From: Paraglaciecola sp. 20A4
Lineage (GTDB): Bacteria > Pseudomonadota > Gammaproteobacteria > Enterobacterales > Alteromonadaceae
Assembly (NCBI RefSeq): GCF_011378905.1
Contig: NZ_WTPY01000013.1
Span: 1 to 64,000 of the forward strand
Direction of reading: 5' to 3'
Length of the DNA stretch: 64,000 bases
Part shown: in pieces, positions 1-9,117 of the stretch
Layout: each line of letters opens with the position of its first letter
How positions within the stretch are numbered: the first letter of the stretch is position 1
The notes under the pieces: model-generated
Seen by the model: the letters and a program-made list of their open reading frames with translations, nothing else
Told to the model about the DNA's origin: nothing
The model's database searches: none
Made by a program: the position numbers and the translations under genes

Positions 1-228
1 TGATTACCTTGAGGCTATATTTTTAGCGGGATCCGAGTTAGTTGAGTGATAATTAGGCATTCACGCTCTTGCCGTGGTCACACCCCCCCTTCACTGAACT
101 AATCTAGTTATCAAAATTGAAAATAATTATTCGTCAAGAAAGTTAATTAAGCATCTGAATTTCATACCTAAAACTAAAAATCAGCATAAAGTCAATTCAC
201 TAAGCGCGCGCTAAGCAGCTTATAAAAG

Positions 229-257
229 TTGACAGATTAACCGTTGATCACTATAAC
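229..257 (+). promoter_or_regulatory. Sigma70-type promoter of the GST gene
   Basis: A perfect -35 box TTGACA (229-234) is followed by a 17-base spacer and the -10 box TATAAC (252-257), five of six matches to consensus. It reads toward the glutathione S-transferase, giving a leader of about 120 bases. The -10 box runs into the palindrome at 255-276, so the promoter looks repressible. Confidence 0.65.
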
Positions 258-276
258 TACCTACCAGTAGGTAGTT
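255..276. promoter_or_regulatory. Palindromic operator, TetR-type
   Basis: AACTACCTAC, two bases CA, then GTAGGTAGTT: a perfect 10+10 inverted repeat. It overlaps the -10 box and the expected start of transcription, the classic place for a repressor. Palindromes built on CTACCTAC/GTAGGTAG are common for TetR-family repressors of detoxification genes, which fits a GST target. That family assignment is an inference, and no TetR gene lies in this window. Confidence 0.6.
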
Positions 277-384
277 TGATTAACAAATAAACCTCTTTAG
301 CCAATCTAATCCTGAAAACGCTTAGAGACCCTTTTGAAAAACAATGAACCAAAAAGAACGATAGCGAACTATAGAGAGACAGCC

Positions 385-1005
385 ATGATAATTTATGACG
401 TAGAAAATTTCCCAAATCCACTTCGTGTACGCATCGCATTAGCGGAAAAAAACGCCCTTGATGCCGTTACTTTCAAACCTGTAGACTTAATGAATGGTGA
501 GCATAGAAGTGATGCATTCTTAGGCAAAAACCCGTTTGCAGGTGTACCAGTACTCGAGTTGGATGATGGTACGTACATCGCGGAATGCCCAGCAATAACA
601 GAGTACATCGACCATCACTTTGCAGGCCCTTCATTGACAGGTGAAACCGCTAAAGAGCGTGCAGTCATCAGCATGATGCAGCGCCGCGCCGAAACCCAAG
701 TGCTTGACGCTATCGCCACTTACTTTCATCATGCGACCGACGGTTTAGGCCCTGAGTTAGAAACGTATCAAAATAGTGATTGGGGTCAAAAACAACATGC
801 ACGTGCATTAGCCGGCCTAGCGTATTTTGATGGTGTGCTGGCAACGCAGACCTACGTGGCTGGTGAAGCATTTACCGTGGCCGACATTACACTATGGTGT
901 GGATTAGTATTCGGTGGTTTTTGTAATGTGAGTATTCCTGCTAACTTAACGCACTTACAAGCATGGCACGACCGAGTTGCTAAACGCCCGAGCATTGCGG
1001 CCTAA
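385..1005 (+). CDS. Glutathione S-transferase family protein
   Basis: A cytosolic GST of 206 residues that would conjugate glutathione to electrophiles or reduce them. The N-terminal thioredoxin-like domain (about 1-80) has the NPFAGVPVLELDDG segment with the cis-proline, followed by AECPAITEYI, where the usual Glu-Ser pair that holds the glutathione gamma-glutamyl group reads E-C. The C-terminal helical domain has the N-capping box FTVADITLW. The ATG at 385 is chosen because it has AGAGAGA upstream and starts directly at the domain; an in-frame TTG at 334 would add 17 unlikely residues. It sits behind a strong promoter with a TetR-type palindrome, so induction by a toxic compound is plausible. 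Substrate unknown. Confidence 0.88.
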   Translation: MIIYDVENFPNPLRVRIALAEKNALDAVTFKPVDLMNGEHRSDAFLGKNPFAGVPVLELDDGTYIAECPAITEYIDHHFAGPSLTGETAKERAVISMMQRRAETQVLDAIATYFHHATDGLGPELETYQNSDWGQKQHARALAGLAYFDGVLATQTYVAGEAFTVADITLWCGLVFGGFCNVSIPANLTHLQAWHDRVAKRPSIAA

Positions 1006-1092
1006 CCTTAGCCTTAATTTGAGACTTGGCCTTATTTTCAGCGTACAAATAAGGCTTATACTACCAATTGATTCACTCTGGGGAGTCAGAAG

Positions 1093-1800
1093 ATGAATAT
1101 TAACGCCGATTTCAGCCAACGTGTTGTGGTTCACAGTCATCAACAACCGTGGGTCGCTTCACCTATGCCAGGGGTTGACCGTAGACCACTTGATCGCGTC
1201 GGCGATGAAGTTGCCCGGGCAACGACTATAGTGCGCTATGCGCCAGGTAGCGAGTTCTCACCTCATGTGCATACCGGCGGCGAAGAATTTATTGTGCTTG
1301 AAGGGGTGTTTCAGGACCAACATGGTGATTTTCCTGCGGGCTCCTATGTTCGCAACCCGCCTCAGTCGTCACATAAACCGGGCTCTGAACAAGGCTGCGT
1401 AATTTTTGTAAAACTATGGCAATTCAACCCAGAAGACAGGCAACACGTGAATGCGCCTGCCCGGGTCGATAGCGATGTTGCATCATTAGCATTTACTGCG
1501 CCGAAGACTGGCATAGTGAGCAAAGAACTATATCGCGATGGGTTTGAGGTGGTCAGTGTGTACGAGGTAGCGCCTGAAACCCAGCTCAATCTAGATGCGG
1601 TAAAAGGGCTTGAAATACTCATTCTCAATGGTCAATTTAGCGAGGGCAGCGACACGCTAGAAAAGCACAGTTGGCTGCGCTTACCCCTCGGCAGTAAGTT
1701 ACAGGGTAAAGCTGGAAATAAAGGCGCAAGGTTATGGATAAAAACCGAGCATTTACCTTTTGTAAATAAGCAAATTGCCCGTGTGCAGAATGTAAAATAG
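1093..1800 (+). CDS. ChrR-like cupin domain protein
   Basis: A 235-residue bicupin. The first half has the metal-binding cupin signature HVHTGGEEFIVLEG followed by a PAGSYVRNPPQSSHKPGS segment with a further His, as in the C-terminal cupin of the anti-sigma factor ChrR. The second half (about 130-225) is a degenerate cupin. The N-terminal zinc-binding anti-sigma domain of ChrR is absent, so this is probably not an anti-sigma factor; stand-alone proteins of this type are of uncertain function, perhaps sensing or removing reactive species. It follows the GST by about 90 bases in the same direction and may be cotranscribed. The start is ATG at 1093 with GGGGAG upstream. Confidence 0.8.
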   Translation: MNINADFSQRVVVHSHQQPWVASPMPGVDRRPLDRVGDEVARATTIVRYAPGSEFSPHVHTGGEEFIVLEGVFQDQHGDFPAGSYVRNPPQSSHKPGSEQGCVIFVKLWQFNPEDRQHVNAPARVDSDVASLAFTAPKTGIVSKELYRDGFEVVSVYEVAPETQLNLDAVKGLEILILNGQFSEGSDTLEKHSWLRLPLGSKLQGKAGNKGARLWIKTEHLPFVNKQIARVQNVK

Positions 1801-2463
1801 CTAACACTATTGGGCTGGTAAGCTGAACGCTTTGTTTTTTTGGCCTTTGGCCTGCGAGCTCAGCGACTTCGTGGTAATTCGAATTTTTACGATAAAAATA
1901 ACGATAATTTAAGATGGCGAATTAATAGGGTTGTCATGTTAAGCGGTTAAATAGCTTACTCGAACTGGGGGTCAAAAGAGATATCCGCAGCGGATTTTTA
2001 ATGAAAGGTAAGTTGCTAGTCATATTCACGACCCTCACCACCCTTAATGCTCTGTCTATTTCACTTCAGAGCCTTACATTGCGACAACAACGGGGTTACC
2101 CGTTTAATTTTTACATCTAATTTAACGGCTACAGCGCACGCTTTACCACCAGAGCTGAAGACAAAGGTGTATCTAATATATGCCTAAAGTTCTTTCTCAA
2201 AGAAGCTGATTGAATGTCCATTTATGTAGCATTAGCATGTTAAGGGTATTAAACGATATCATTAAGTATGTAAATTCATACGAATGCAATGACAAAGCAG
2301 TTTATAATAATCTTATACTGGTCAACAGTAGCCAAAGCACAATTACTAATAGACAAGCCTTGCAGTTATCAAGTTTAGTATGGTTTGGCATGTCATTTTA
2401 CTTCAAATGATTAACGCTAATAACTTATAAAATAATGTTCGTTCATCGAGTTGATTGTTAACC
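1801..2463. other. Long intergenic region, no gene supported
   Basis: About 660 AT-rich bases with no convincing gene. A 39-codon frame at 2001-2120 opens with a hydrophobic stretch but has no ribosome binding site and no recognisable product; a 66-codon frame at 2210-2410 is equally unconvincing. A short palindrome ATCCGCAGCGGAT at 1983-1995 is followed by Ts but its stem is too small to be called a terminator. The region must hold the promoter of the porin gene, which I could not locate. Confidence 0.5.
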
Positions 2464-3768
2464 ATGTCAAAAATTTTAAGTAACAAACTTCGTATTCTAT
2501 TTTGCCTTGTACTCATAAACATACTGAATGTGAGCAACGCTCTGGCATCCGATGATATGGTCAAATTTAGTGGTTACGCTACGCTAGGTGCAATTTATAA
2601 CGATAGTGCGGATCTAGGGTTTCATTCAAACTTTAAAGTGCCCGCTAGAACAGGTTTCTCACTGGCACCGGATTCATTAATTGGTGCTCAAGCGAATATC
2701 GAATTTACCCCCCACTGGGACGCTGTTATTCAAGCCGTCTTTCGCGATAAGCTTGATAATAAAGCGCTTAATTATATCGACGTCGGATTTCTTCGTTATC
2801 ATCTAGGCAGTAATTGGGAGTTTCGCGTTGGGCGGATGAATACCGATATTTATTTTCTATCGGAATATAAATCAGTCGGTTACGCTTATTTGTGGGCTCG
2901 GCCACCGTCCGAATTTTATACCAATGTATCTTCAGTATCTCAGTTTGAAGGTGCCGATGTATTATATAAGCGCTCTGTGGGTAAAGGTTTTTTGCAAGTT
3001 AAATTAGGTTACGGTGGGTCCGATGCCACTATCGGAACAACAGGTTCAGAAAACGATACGAACATTGTAACTACAGACTCAAACGTAGATATAAAATTTG
3101 GTGATATGTTGATGGCATCTGTAGCTTACCAACAAGATAAGTGGCAAATACGTGCGTCGTTTCTCGATTCAAAAATAAAAAATTTCAGCGAAGATTTAGA
3201 TATCATTGATGACGCTATTGCGTTTTTTCCTCCCACTATTTGGCCTGGCGGACCGATCCTTAGAGACCGGTTTGAATACCGTGGTAAAAAGCAGCAGTTT
3301 TATGGTTTGGGCTATCAATACGATGATGGTCTGTGGCTCGTACAATCAGAGATCGGTTTCACGCACTCTTTATGGGATATAATACAAGACAACGTTTCGG
3401 GTTATATCAGCGTAGGCTATGAGCCAGAAAATATAACCTACTTCGCTACACTGTCGGCCATTGAGCCTACACGAGGCACGCTAAGTGATAGTGTTGGAGA
3501 GATTTCACCTTACGCACCTGACGCGGTGGTAGCCTTAATACAATCCTTTAGCCCATTGATTAGGGCGGCGTTAGATCAAAGTAGGATTAAACAACACACC
3601 TTTAGTATTGGGGCAAAATGGCACATTTCACCCGCTGTGGTGGCTAAATTCCAAGTCGATCGCAGCGTGATTGCAGATAACGGTTTCGCATTATGGCAAG
3701 TGAACAATAATCTCGATTCAGGGCAAACTGTTAACGTAACGAGCCTTAACGTGAATTGGATATTTTGA
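2464..3768 (+). CDS. Outer membrane beta-barrel porin-like protein
   Basis: A 434-residue secreted protein. Residues 1-28 form a signal peptide ending near SNALAS. The mature part alternates polar and aromatic residues in short strands (for example GKGFLQVKLGYGG, WEFRVGRMNTDIYF) and ends in Phe (VNWIF), the C-terminal signature of outer membrane barrels. The start is taken at ATG 2464 rather than the in-frame TTG at 2455. The stop is one base before the ATG of a PstS-like periplasmic protein, so the two are coupled. Porin-plus-PstS-like pairs of this kind are found in Alteromonadales, but the substrate cannot be read from the sequence. It could alternatively be a structural barrel without transport function. 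Confidence 0.75.
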   Translation: MSKILSNKLRILFCLVLINILNVSNALASDDMVKFSGYATLGAIYNDSADLGFHSNFKVPARTGFSLAPDSLIGAQANIEFTPHWDAVIQAVFRDKLDNKALNYIDVGFLRYHLGSNWEFRVGRMNTDIYFLSEYKSVGYAYLWARPPSEFYTNVSSVSQFEGADVLYKRSVGKGFLQVKLGYGGSDATIGTTGSENDTNIVTTDSNVDIKFGDMLMASVAYQQDKWQIRASFLDSKIKNFSEDLDIIDDAIAFFPPTIWPGGPILRDRFEYRGKKQQFYGLGYQYDDGLWLVQSEIGFTHSLWDIIQDNVSGYISVGYEPENITYFATLSAIEPTRGTLSDSVGEISPYAPDAVVALIQSFSPLIRAALDQSRIKQHTFSIGAKWHISPAVVAKFQVDRSVIADNGFALWQVNNNLDSGQTVNVTSLNVNWIF

Positions 3769-3769
3769 T

Positions 3770-4201
3770 ATGCGCTTAGCTAATATCCAAATATTAGGCT
3801 TTTTATTATCCTTATGCTTGGCCTTCTCTGCTCAAGCTGTAGTTGTGGTGGTCAGCAAACAGAATCCTATTGATTCTTTGAGTAAAAATCAGATTATTGA
3901 TATTTATATGGGCAGGTATAACACCTTCCCTGATGGGATTTTGGCTAAACCACTGGATCGCACAGCTAACAGCTCTGAAAAGCAGCAGTTCTACCATGCC
4001 TTAGTCAATAAAAGTGAGGCAAAAATTAATGCCTATTGGGCACGTTTGCTCTTCTCTGGACGCGCAAGTCCGCCGGGGCGCTTTGATTCAAATGACGAAA
4101 TGCTTAGTGAATTAAAACGCTCTCACCAGACAATTGGTTATGTTTTAGAATCGGAAGTAGATGATTCTTTGAAAATCGTTTACCGTTTCGATAATAAGTA
4201 A
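3770..4201 (+). CDS. PstS-like periplasmic substrate-binding protein
   Basis: A 143-residue exported protein with a signal peptide (about 1-23, ending AQA). The mature part resembles the N-terminal lobe of phosphate-binding PstS proteins: SLSKNQIIDIYMGR..FPDG, then DRTANSSEKQQFYHALVN and WARLLFSGRASPPG, and IGYV near the end. It is about half the length of a true PstS, so it has one lobe only, like the small PBP-like proteins that act as sensory or accessory factors rather than as ABC-transporter receptors. No permease or ATPase genes are nearby. It is translated directly after the porin (one base gap), suggesting a joint role at the envelope. Confidence 0.72.
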   Translation: MRLANIQILGFLLSLCLAFSAQAVVVVVSKQNPIDSLSKNQIIDIYMGRYNTFPDGILAKPLDRTANSSEKQQFYHALVNKSEAKINAYWARLLFSGRASPPGRFDSNDEMLSELKRSHQTIGYVLESEVDDSLKIVYRFDNK

Positions 4202-4572
4202 TTTATTTAAGACTCTTTTAAAATATCAGTACGTCTAAATGCCGCTTTGTAAAGCGCAATCTTTGTCGATAGATAATTTATTCGCGCTTTATTATTCTCA
4301 TTAACGTTCAAATTGGTGGAATAACCGTCGCTCTTAGTTGCCGTGTTTTTTCCTGTACTCAGCATGTATTTATTTACTCAAAACCAGTTTGATAAGCATT
4401 GCATATTTGACTGGAAGTGAAATTTTTAAGCTAGGTTAGATTATAAAAAAGCCTCAGCTAGAATTAGCTGAGGCTCATTAATTATTATCCTGTTTCTATA
4501 TCAAGCTGCCGAGCTACATAACTAAATAACTGTGGCGTTTCGAAAAACAGTTCAGGTGTGCAGCAGTGGTGG
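4202..4572. other. Intergenic region between converging genes
   Basis: About 370 bases between the PstS-like gene and the end of gor. It contains the terminator at 4451-4474; otherwise I see no gene or further clear element. Confidence 0.5.
4451..4474 (-). terminator. Rho-independent terminator of gor
   Basis: A perfect 10-base-pair stem, GCCTCAGCTA / TAGCTGAGGC, with a four-base loop. On the minus strand it is followed by a run of six T (complement of AAAAAA at 4445-4450), so it mainly serves gor. It may also stop transcripts from the porin side, but the plus-strand T run is poor. Confidence 0.8.
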
Positions 4573-5922
4573 TTAGTTTAACGTGACAAATTCTTCTGCG
4601 CTGGTAGGGTGAATAGCGACACAAGCATCGAAATCCGCTTTTGTTGCCCCCATTTTCATAGCGACGCCGAAGCCTTGTAGTATTTCATCCATTCCATAAC
4701 CAATACCGTGAATACCGACTACTTTTTCCTCTTCGCCAACACAAATCAATTTCATACGTGTCATCTGCCTATGGCTAGTCAGCGCTGTGTACATGGCGGC
4801 AAAGCTTGAGTTATACACTTTGACATTATCTTTACCAAATTCAGCATCAGCTTCAAGTTCCGTTAAACCCATGGTGCCTATTGCAGGGTGACTGAACACC
4901 ACTGTAGGGATTAAATTGTAATCCATATGGGCATCTGTTTGACCGTTGAATAAGCGTTCTGATAATAAGCGTCCTGCTTTTACCGCAACAGGCGTCAGTT
5001 CAACTTTACCGATGTTATCGCCAACGGCATAAATGCCTTCAACACTGGTGTTTTGGTACTTATCAACCGCGATATAACCGCGTTGATTAACTGTTACGCC
5101 GGCGTTTTCAAGGCCCATATTGTCGTTTGCAGGCGCACGTCCAATTGCCCAAATAACGCAATCAGCTTCTAATTTCTCACCACATTCAAACGTAAGCGTC
5201 AGTCTGCCATCTGCATTTTTTTCCAGTTTTTCTGGAATGCGATGCGTATGCAACGTCGGGCCGTCTTGCGCCATCGTTTCAACTAATGTTTCGCTCAGCA
5301 TGGTATCGAATGAACGCAAAGGCGCATGCTTACGCACTACTAAATGTGTTTTACTGCCCAATGAGTGCAATACTCCGGCTAGTTCAACCGCGATATAACC
5401 CGCACCGACGACCACAACTTCTTTAGGCTGCTCGGTTAACTCGAAAAAACCGTCTGAATCTATGCCTAAATCAGCACCAGGGATGCTTGGCGTAACGGGA
5501 CGACCACCCGTTGCAATAAGAATGTGCTCTGCTGTGTATTGTTTGCCATCAACTTCTACCGTGTTTTTATCGACGAAACGGGCAAAGCCGTTAATAACAG
5601 TAATGTCGTTGTTGCCTAAGACTCGATCGTATGAGGCATGAATTCTTTTAATGTATGCTTCGCGACTATCGACTAGCTTTTTCCAATCGAATTTATTGAC
5701 TGTTACGTCAAACCCATAGTCCGCAGCATAATGGTTAATAGCTTCAGCGACTTGTGCACCGAACCACATCGCTTTCTTAGGTACACAACCTACATTGACG
5801 CAAGTACCACCAATATGGCGCGCTTCAATTAACGCCACTTTCTTACCATGCTTCGATGCGCGGTTCGCCGACGCAATGCCACCACTGCCGCCGCCAATAC
5901 AAATATAATCAAAATCTGCCAT
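4573..5922 (-). CDS. gor: Glutathione-disulfide reductase
   Basis: Cytosolic flavoenzyme that reduces glutathione disulfide with NADPH. All parts are present in 449 residues: FAD-binding GGGSGG (10-15), the redox disulfide [13 protein letters not shown] (Cys41 and Cys46), a central NAD(P)H Rossmann motif [14 protein letters not shown], the second FAD motif GIYAVGDN, and the C-terminal HPTSAEE with the catalytic His438 and Glu443. Length matches the E. coli enzyme (450). It is a single gene ending in its own terminator and divergent from prlC. The 265-base divergent region holds the palindrome CTCACTTAAGTGAG. Confidence 0.95.
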   Translation of the reverse strand: MADFDYICIGGGSGGIASANRASKHGKKVALIEARHIGGTCVNVGCVPKKAMWFGAQVAEAINHYAADYGFDVTVNKFDWKKLVDSREAYIKRIHASYDRVLGNNDITVINGFARFVDKNTVEVDGKQYTAEHILIATGGRPVTPSIPGADLGIDSDGFFELTEQPKEVVVVGAGYIAVELAGVLHSLGSKTHLVVRKHAPLRSFDTMLSETLVETMAQDGPTLHTHRIPEKLEKNADGRLTLTFECGEKLEADCVIWAIGRAPANDNMGLENAGVTVNQRGYIAVDKYQNTSVEGIYAVGDNIGKVELTPVAVKAGRLLSERLFNGQTDAHMDYNLIPTVVFSHPAIGTMGLTELEADAEFGKDNVKVYNSSFAAMYTALTSHRQMTRMKLICVGEEEKVVGIHGIGYGMDEILQGFGVAMKMGATKADFDACVAIHPTSAEEFVTLN

Positions 5923-6068
5923 TTCTACTTATCCTAAATTATTAAGCTGTAACTACACGATATAAGGTTAGTCTCTATAAAGACAAATGAATTTTCTAAT
6001 CAGGTTAATCGATAAAAATAAACGTGTGCCCAGTAGACCTTGCGTTAGCGAATTAACTTACACGGAAA

Positions 6069-6082
6069 CTCACTTAAGTGAG
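6069..6082. promoter_or_regulatory. Perfect 14-base palindrome between gor and prlC
   Basis: CTCACTTAAGTGAG is a perfect inverted repeat in the divergent gor/prlC spacer, about 107 bases upstream of the prlC start. Its position suits a dimeric regulator. No family is assigned. Confidence 0.35.
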
Positions 6083-6188
6083 GCTAGTCAAACCCTAATG
6101 ATTTTAGCCTAGATTTATCTAAACACTTGAATTTGTGCTCCTCGCCCCTTACTTAGTACTCATCATTTTGTTGACTAAAGAGTTCACT

Positions 6189-8231
6189 ATGTCCTTAAGC
6201 CCGCTGCAAGATTTATCTGGATTACCGCGTTTTTCAGATATTACCCCAGAGCAAATTCAGCCTGCCGTTGAGCAAGCCATTAACGATGCAAAGCAAACGA
6301 TAGAAACATTGCTCGACCAACCATCTTACACCTGGGACAATTTTGCCGCCAAGCTTGAAGATAAAGATGACGAACTCGGTCGTATGTGGTCGCCCGTTTC
6401 ACATATGAATTCGGTTGTCAGTAACGACGACTTGCGGGAAGCACACGATGCGTGCCTGCCTTTGTTATCGGATTACGGCACATGGATAGGTCAACATAAG
6501 GGCTTGTACCAAGCCTATCTGCAAATTCAAAACAGTGACGAATTTGCTGAACTAGATGAAGCAAAACGTAAGGTCATTGAAATTACAGTGCGTGACTTTG
6601 AATTATCTGGTGTGGGCTTAGACGATGAGAAAAAGCAGCGTTATGGCGAAATTAAAAGCCGTCTGTCTGATTTGTCGTCTACCTTTAGCAATAATGTAAT
6701 GGACGCCACTTTAGGTTGGCAAAAACATATTACTGATGAATCACAGCTCGCAGGTTTACCTGAATCAGCTCTTGGCGCAGCTAAGCAATTAGCACAAAGT
6801 AAAGAATTAGAAGGCTGGTTATTTACCCTAGACATACCCAGCTACCTGCCTGTAATGATGCATGCTGATAATCATCTACTGCGTGAAGAAATGTATCGTG
6901 CATTCACCACCCGCGCCTCAGATCAAGGCCCAAATGCTGGTAAATGGGACAACGGCCCCCTTATTGATGAAACCATGGCTTTGCGCCAAGAACTGGCTCA
7001 GTTGTTAGACTTTGCTAACTATGCAGAGCGTTCACTGGCGACCAAAATGGCTGAATCAACCAGTCAGGTTAAGGGCTTTTTACATGACTTAGCGGCCCGG
7101 TCTAAACCCCAAGCTCAGCAAGATCTCGCTGAACTAGCCGACTTTGCAAAAAAACAATTTAACAAACCTGAACTTCAAGCGTGGGATTTTGCCTATTACA
7201 GTGAAAAGCTCAAAGAGCAAAAATATGCAATTTCTGACGAGGCATTACGTCCTTATTTCCCCGCTCATAAAGCGGTGGATGGGTTGTTCGAGGTTGTCTC
7301 TCGTTTATATGGGCTACAAATCGCTGAACGTGATGGCGTTGACACTTGGCATAACGATGTTCGCTTTTTCGATATCAAAGATGCCAGTGGTGAGCTTCGG
7401 GGCAGTTTTTATCTCGATTTATACGCTCGCGAACATAAGCGTGGCGGTGCCTGGATGGACGAATGCCAAACCCGCCGAGCTAAACCAGACGGTACAGTGC
7501 AGTTACCGGTTGCTTACTTAACCTGTAATTTCAGTGGTCCAGTTGGTAACAAGCCAGCGTTGTTTACCCACGACGAAGTCATTACCTTATTCCACGAATT
7601 CGGCCACGGAATTCACCATATGTTGACCCAAATCGACGTTGCTGGCGTATCGGGTATTAACGGGGTGGCTTGGGACGCAGTTGAATTACCGAGTCAGTTC
7701 CTTGAAAACTGGTGTTGGCAGCCTGAAGCCTTAGCATTTATCTCTAGCCACTATGAGACCGGCGAACCTTTACCTCAAGATTTACTGGATAAAATGCTTG
7801 CGGCTCGTAACTTCCAATCGGCCATGCAAATGGTTCGACAGCTGGAGTTCAGTCTGTTCGATTTTACCTTGCATGAGAAATACAGCAGTGAGGAAAAAAC
7901 ATCTGTTCAGGCCTTACTCGATGATGTGCGCAGTGAAGTTTCGGTGGTTATGCCTCCTGAATTTAACCGCTTCCAGAATAGTTTTGGGCATATTTTCGCC
8001 GGTGGTTATGCAGCAGGTTATTACAGTTATAAATGGGCAGAAGTGCTTTCTTCAGATGCGTTCAGTCGTTTCGAAGAGGAAGGAATTTTTAACCAACAAG
8101 TTGGCCAAGATTTCTTGAATAACATTCTTGAAAAAGGTGGCAGTAAAGAGCCTATGGAGCTGTTCGTTGCATTCAGAGGGCGGGAGCCAAAAGTGGATGC
8201 TTTGTTACGCCACAGTGGCATTGAAGATTAA
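6189..8231 (+). CDS. prlC: Oligopeptidase A
   Basis: Cytosolic zinc metallopeptidase of the M3 (thimet oligopeptidase) family that degrades short peptides, including signal peptide fragments. The zinc site HEFGH lies at residues 469-473, with the downstream Glu in the following WDAVELPSQFLENW segment. With the start at ATG 6189 (AAAGAG upstream) the protein has 680 residues, the same as E. coli PrlC; a GTG at 6135 would add 18 unsupported residues. It is followed after 32 bases by a methyladenine glycosylase-like gene, so the two are probably cotranscribed. Confidence 0.94.
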   Translation: MSLSPLQDLSGLPRFSDITPEQIQPAVEQAINDAKQTIETLLDQPSYTWDNFAAKLEDKDDELGRMWSPVSHMNSVVSNDDLREAHDACLPLLSDYGTWIGQHKGLYQAYLQIQNSDEFAELDEAKRKVIEITVRDFELSGVGLDDEKKQRYGEIKSRLSDLSSTFSNNVMDATLGWQKHITDESQLAGLPESALGAAKQLAQSKELEGWLFTLDIPSYLPVMMHADNHLLREEMYRAFTTRASDQGPNAGKWDNGPLIDETMALRQELAQLLDFANYAERSLATKMAESTSQVKGFLHDLAARSKPQAQQDLAELADFAKKQFNKPELQAWDFAYYSEKLKEQKYAISDEALRPYFPAHKAVDGLFEVVSRLYGLQIAERDGVDTWHNDVRFFDIKDASGELRGSFYLDLYAREHKRGGAWMDECQTRRAKPDGTVQLPVAYLTCNFSGPVGNKPALFTHDEVITLFHEFGHGIHHMLTQIDVAGVSGINGVAWDAVELPSQFLENWCWQPEALAFISSHYETGEPLPQDLLDKMLAARNFQSAMQMVRQLEFSLFDFTLHEKYSSEEKTSVQALLDDVRSEVSVVMPPEFNRFQNSFGHIFAGGYAAGYYSYKWAEVLSSDAFSRFEEEGIFNQQVGQDFLNNILEKGGSKEPMELFVAFRGREPKVDALLRHSGIED

Positions 8232-8263
8232 GCAAAAGAGAGTCTAATTAAGCAGGAGTCGGG

Positions 8264-8965
8264 GTGAGCGAGAACATTTTAGCCAATTTAGAAGATTATC
8301 AGGCCCTCTATCAGCGTGCCTGTGAGCGCAAGTGTGGCCCTGACGCCGTTGAAAGCTTACTTAGTGATCCATTATCCGATCGAGACGTCGCCCAATTGGG
8401 CGATGATCGCTTTTTAGCTGAATTTAGTAAAAAAGTTTTTCAATCCGGCTTTGTATGGCGTGTAGTACGTAACAAGTGGCCGGAGTTTGAACGGTTGTTT
8501 TTTGAGTTTAATCTGGACAAAGTATTGCTTATGCCAGAAGAGATGTTGGAACAACGTGCTCAAGATCCGGCGATTATTCGTAACTATAAAAAGGTCAGAA
8601 CTATTCAAGACAACGCCATGATGATTGACTCGGTACGTCGGGAGCATGGCAGCTTCGCGCAATTTGTAGCAAATTGGCCTGCTACCGATATCATTGGTTT
8701 GTGGGCTTATCTTAAGAAACACGGAGCACGATTGGGCGGTAATACTGGCCCTTACGCTTTACGTGCCTTAGGCAAAGACACCTTTATTCTCAGTCGCGAT
8801 GTCACCAGCTATTTTACTCAGCGTGGTATAATCTCCGGCGGCGTCAACTCAAAGCGCAGCCTTAACGCCATTCAACAAGCATTTAACCAATTGCAACAGC
8901 AAAGCGGGCGTTCGATGCAGGCTCTAAGCGTTCTGATAGCCATCAGTGTGGGTGATAACCTCTGA
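8264..8965 (+). CDS. DNA-3-methyladenine glycosylase I family protein
   Basis: A 233-residue protein of the Tag family, base-excision enzymes that remove 3-methyladenine from DNA. Matching segments are ERKCGPDAVESLL near the N-terminus, a central FVWRVVRNKWPEFERLFFEF helix region in which W and F residues replace the usual Tag sequence, NYKKVRTIQDNA, and LKKHGARLGGNTGPYALRALGKDTF near the C-terminus. It is longer than and diverged from E. coli Tag (187 residues), and I cannot see the full set of zinc ligands, so activity is uncertain. The GTG start at 8264 is supported by AGGAGTCGGG just upstream. Confidence 0.75.
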   Translation: MSENILANLEDYQALYQRACERKCGPDAVESLLSDPLSDRDVAQLGDDRFLAEFSKKVFQSGFVWRVVRNKWPEFERLFFEFNLDKVLLMPEEMLEQRAQDPAIIRNYKKVRTIQDNAMMIDSVRREHGSFAQFVANWPATDIIGLWAYLKKHGARLGGNTGPYALRALGKDTFILSRDVTSYFTQRGIISGGVNSKRSLNAIQQAFNQLQQQSGRSMQALSVLIAISVGDNL

Positions 8966-9117
8966 GCGTCATGTCTCAGATTAATATTATTGACGTTAGT
9001 TACCTTTTTTAGGTAAATAATCTTTTGCAACGAACTGCACGTATAACAATGTAACTTTTTTAGATTGGCACTGTTTATTTCGTTACACTAGCGCCAAGAG
9101 TTTATTAAGGAATTGAC

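Larger units (their letters stand above)
1..384. other. Leading intergenic region
   Basis: No full gene is visible. Frame 2 is open from base 2 to a TGA at 47-49 and could be the last 15 codons of a gene that begins before the window, but that is too short to judge. The rest is AT-rich and carries the promoter and palindrome listed separately upstream of the glutathione S-transferase. Confidence 0.5.

Noticed and set aside
2001..2120. 39-codon frame with hydrophobic start
   Set aside because: No ribosome binding site, no recognisable product, and AT-rich surroundings; chance frame is likely.
2210..2410. 66-codon frame upstream of the porin
   Set aside because: No supported start, no family resemblance, biased low-complexity residues; treated as intergenic.
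7144..7521. Open frame inside prlC
   Set aside because: It lies wholly within a well-supported metallopeptidase in another frame.
9000..9016. TTACCT-TTTTT-AGGTAA hairpin between tag-like gene and ubiE
   Set aside because: Only six weak base pairs and no T tail; not enough for a terminator.
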